DNA of 6,833 nt from Gammaproteobacteria bacterium (GTDB lineage: Bacteria; Pseudomonadota; Gammaproteobacteria; Steroidobacterales; SZUA-146): the NCBI GenBank assembly GCA_013002925.1, contig JABDLQ010000049.1:1-6833 (forward strand). Reading direction: 5' to 3'. Shown piece after piece: positions 6,308-6,833 of the stretch. Both the position numbers and the translations under genes were made by a program. The notes below the pieces were generated by a model that did no database searches, was not told the origin of the DNA, and saw only the letters and a list, made by a program, of their open reading frames with translations. Every line of letters starts with the position of its first letter. The first letter of the stretch is position 1.

Positions 6308-6331
6308 ACTTCAGCTCCCGACGCCCCGATG

Positions 6332-6372
6332 AAAAAATCTAGGCCTCTAACCCAACACATTCGCCGCGGCCT
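6332..6372 (-). terminator. Possible terminator of the aminotransferase gene
   Basis: Read on the - strand just after the aminotransferase stop, AGGCC (6372-6368) can pair with GGCCT (6345-6341), and a run of six T (6337-6332) follows three bases later. The stem is short and the loop is long (22 bases), so this is a weak candidate. Its placement 3-45 bases after the stop codon and the T-run are its best support. Confidence 0.35.
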
Positions 6373-6374
6373 GT

Positions 6375-6833
6375 CTATCGTGAAGAGATTTTTTGAACAA
6401 ACAGTGCAAATTCATCGAGAGCTGCATGCACATTCGGATGGTGGCGATCGCTCATGAACTCCTCGTCGCTGATGCCGTTTTCAAAAAGTGCAATAAGCCG
6501 TTGTGAATCGGTTTCTTGTTCCATGTCCAGATAGCTCGATGCCAGGCGCAATGACAACTGCGCGGGATCCACGCCAAAAGCGTCACATGACAGCGTCGCA
6601 AGATCGTGCTCATCCAACAGATAACTGGCGAGCTGTGGGGAAGTTTGTATGCCGATTGCTGCCAGTTGCGACCGCCAGTGATCAAAGTTTACGGTGAGAT
6701 AAAAGGCGCCTTCCGGCTCGGTGCATTTAATATCAAGCGCTGTCAGACCAGCATAGATGAAACGCGTGCGCACACCGTGTATCGCCGTACAGGTAGCAAT
6801 ATAGGCCTCGATGTCCTCATCGTTTGCGTAAGC
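6375..6833 (-). CDS. PLP-dependent class I/II aminotransferase, C-terminal part (5' end outside the window)
   Basis: Only the last 152 residues are in the window. The frame is open to the right edge, so the GTG at 6773 is an internal valine, not a start. The protein is probably a fold-type I aminotransferase that moves an amino group between an amino acid and a 2-oxo acid using pyridoxal phosphate. Visible C-terminal landmarks are PEGAFYLTVNF (visible residues 40-50), a SYLLDEHDLATLSCDAFG segment (70-87) that matches the family's LLxExxVAxxPGxxFG region, and LSLRLASSY (93-101), whose arginine at visible residue 96 would bind the substrate carboxylate. The usual Pro-Gly before the AFG segment is SerCysAsp here, which is atypical. 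The PLP lysine lies upstream and cannot be checked. Substrate specificity cannot be told. The stop is TAG at 6375-6377. Alternatives such as a related PLP-dependent lyase are less likely but not excluded. Confidence 0.85.
   Translation of the reverse strand, partial: AYANDEDIEAYIATCTAIHGVRTRFIYAGLTALDIKCTEPEGAFYLTVNFDHWRSQLAAIGIQTSPQLASYLLDEHDLATLSCDAFGVDPAQLSLRLASSYLDMEQETDSQRLIALFENGISDEEFMSDRHHPNVHAALDEFALFVQKISSR

Larger units (their letters stand above)
5849..6374. other. 526-base intergenic stretch with dyads and diverged repeats
   Basis: No protein gene is supported here; the two open + strand frames (6117-6308 and 6157-6342) show no family features and lack good ribosome binding sites. 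The stretch is the upstream region of the TPR membrane-protein gene and the downstream region of the aminotransferase gene. Close to the TPR gene are two inverted repeats (5898-5916 and 5918-5942). Further out are a TTAATTAA palindrome (6057-6064), a pair of diverged direct repeats (about 6098-6181 and 6195-6307), a 27-base hairpin (6195-6221) and a possible terminator for the aminotransferase (6332-6372). It may also hold a small RNA or a decayed gene, but I cannot show either. Confidence 0.5.

Noticed and set aside
6117..6342. Two short + strand frames (6117-6308 and 6157-6342).
   Set aside because: They overlap each other in different frames, follow the repeat structure, and have no ribosome binding site or family features.
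6375..6773. A complete 132-residue gene starting at GTG 6773.
   Set aside because: The frame continues open to the window edge with sequence that fits the aminotransferase, so this is the 3' part of a longer gene.

Overview
This window reads as an ordinary chromosomal stretch from a moderately GC-rich bacterium. It is most likely a gammaproteobacterium, possibly a marine or environmental one. The basis is sequence style only: the cation-efflux and HerA-like proteins resemble proteobacterial members of their families, and the promoter in front of the efflux gene has the extended -10 form common in that class. No marker gene fixes the taxonomy. There is no transposase, integrase, phage gene, CRISPR array or complete RNA gene.

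Layout from left to right. Positions 1-296 hold no gene I can support. A small four-helix membrane protein of unknown function is on the + strand (297-749), followed by a 260-base gap with short palindromes. A large HerA/FtsK-like (DUF87) P-loop ATPase of 810 residues is on the - strand (1010-3442). It is divergent from a + strand cation diffusion facilitator metal transporter (3566-4498), with an extended -10 promoter in the shared 123-base gap. The transporter converges on a - strand gene (4601-5848) for a polytopic membrane protein that carries an EEISWGQQ motif and a C-terminal TPR region. Upstream of that gene is a 526-base non-coding stretch (5849-6374) with two strong inverted repeats near the gene start and a pair of diverged direct repeats further out. 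The window ends inside the 3' part of a - strand fold-type I, PLP-dependent aminotransferase gene (6375 to beyond 6833).

The genes alternate in direction and none shares an operon inside the window, so I see no joint pathway. The ATPase probably translocates or remodels DNA. The transporter exports divalent metal. The TPR protein probably acts as a membrane-anchored scaffold. The aminotransferase belongs to amino-acid metabolism. I did not find a clear new multi-gene system. The points most worth a second look are the solitary HerA-like ATPase, the EEISWGQQ-TPR membrane protein with its candidate operator region, and the repeat-bearing intergenic stretch.
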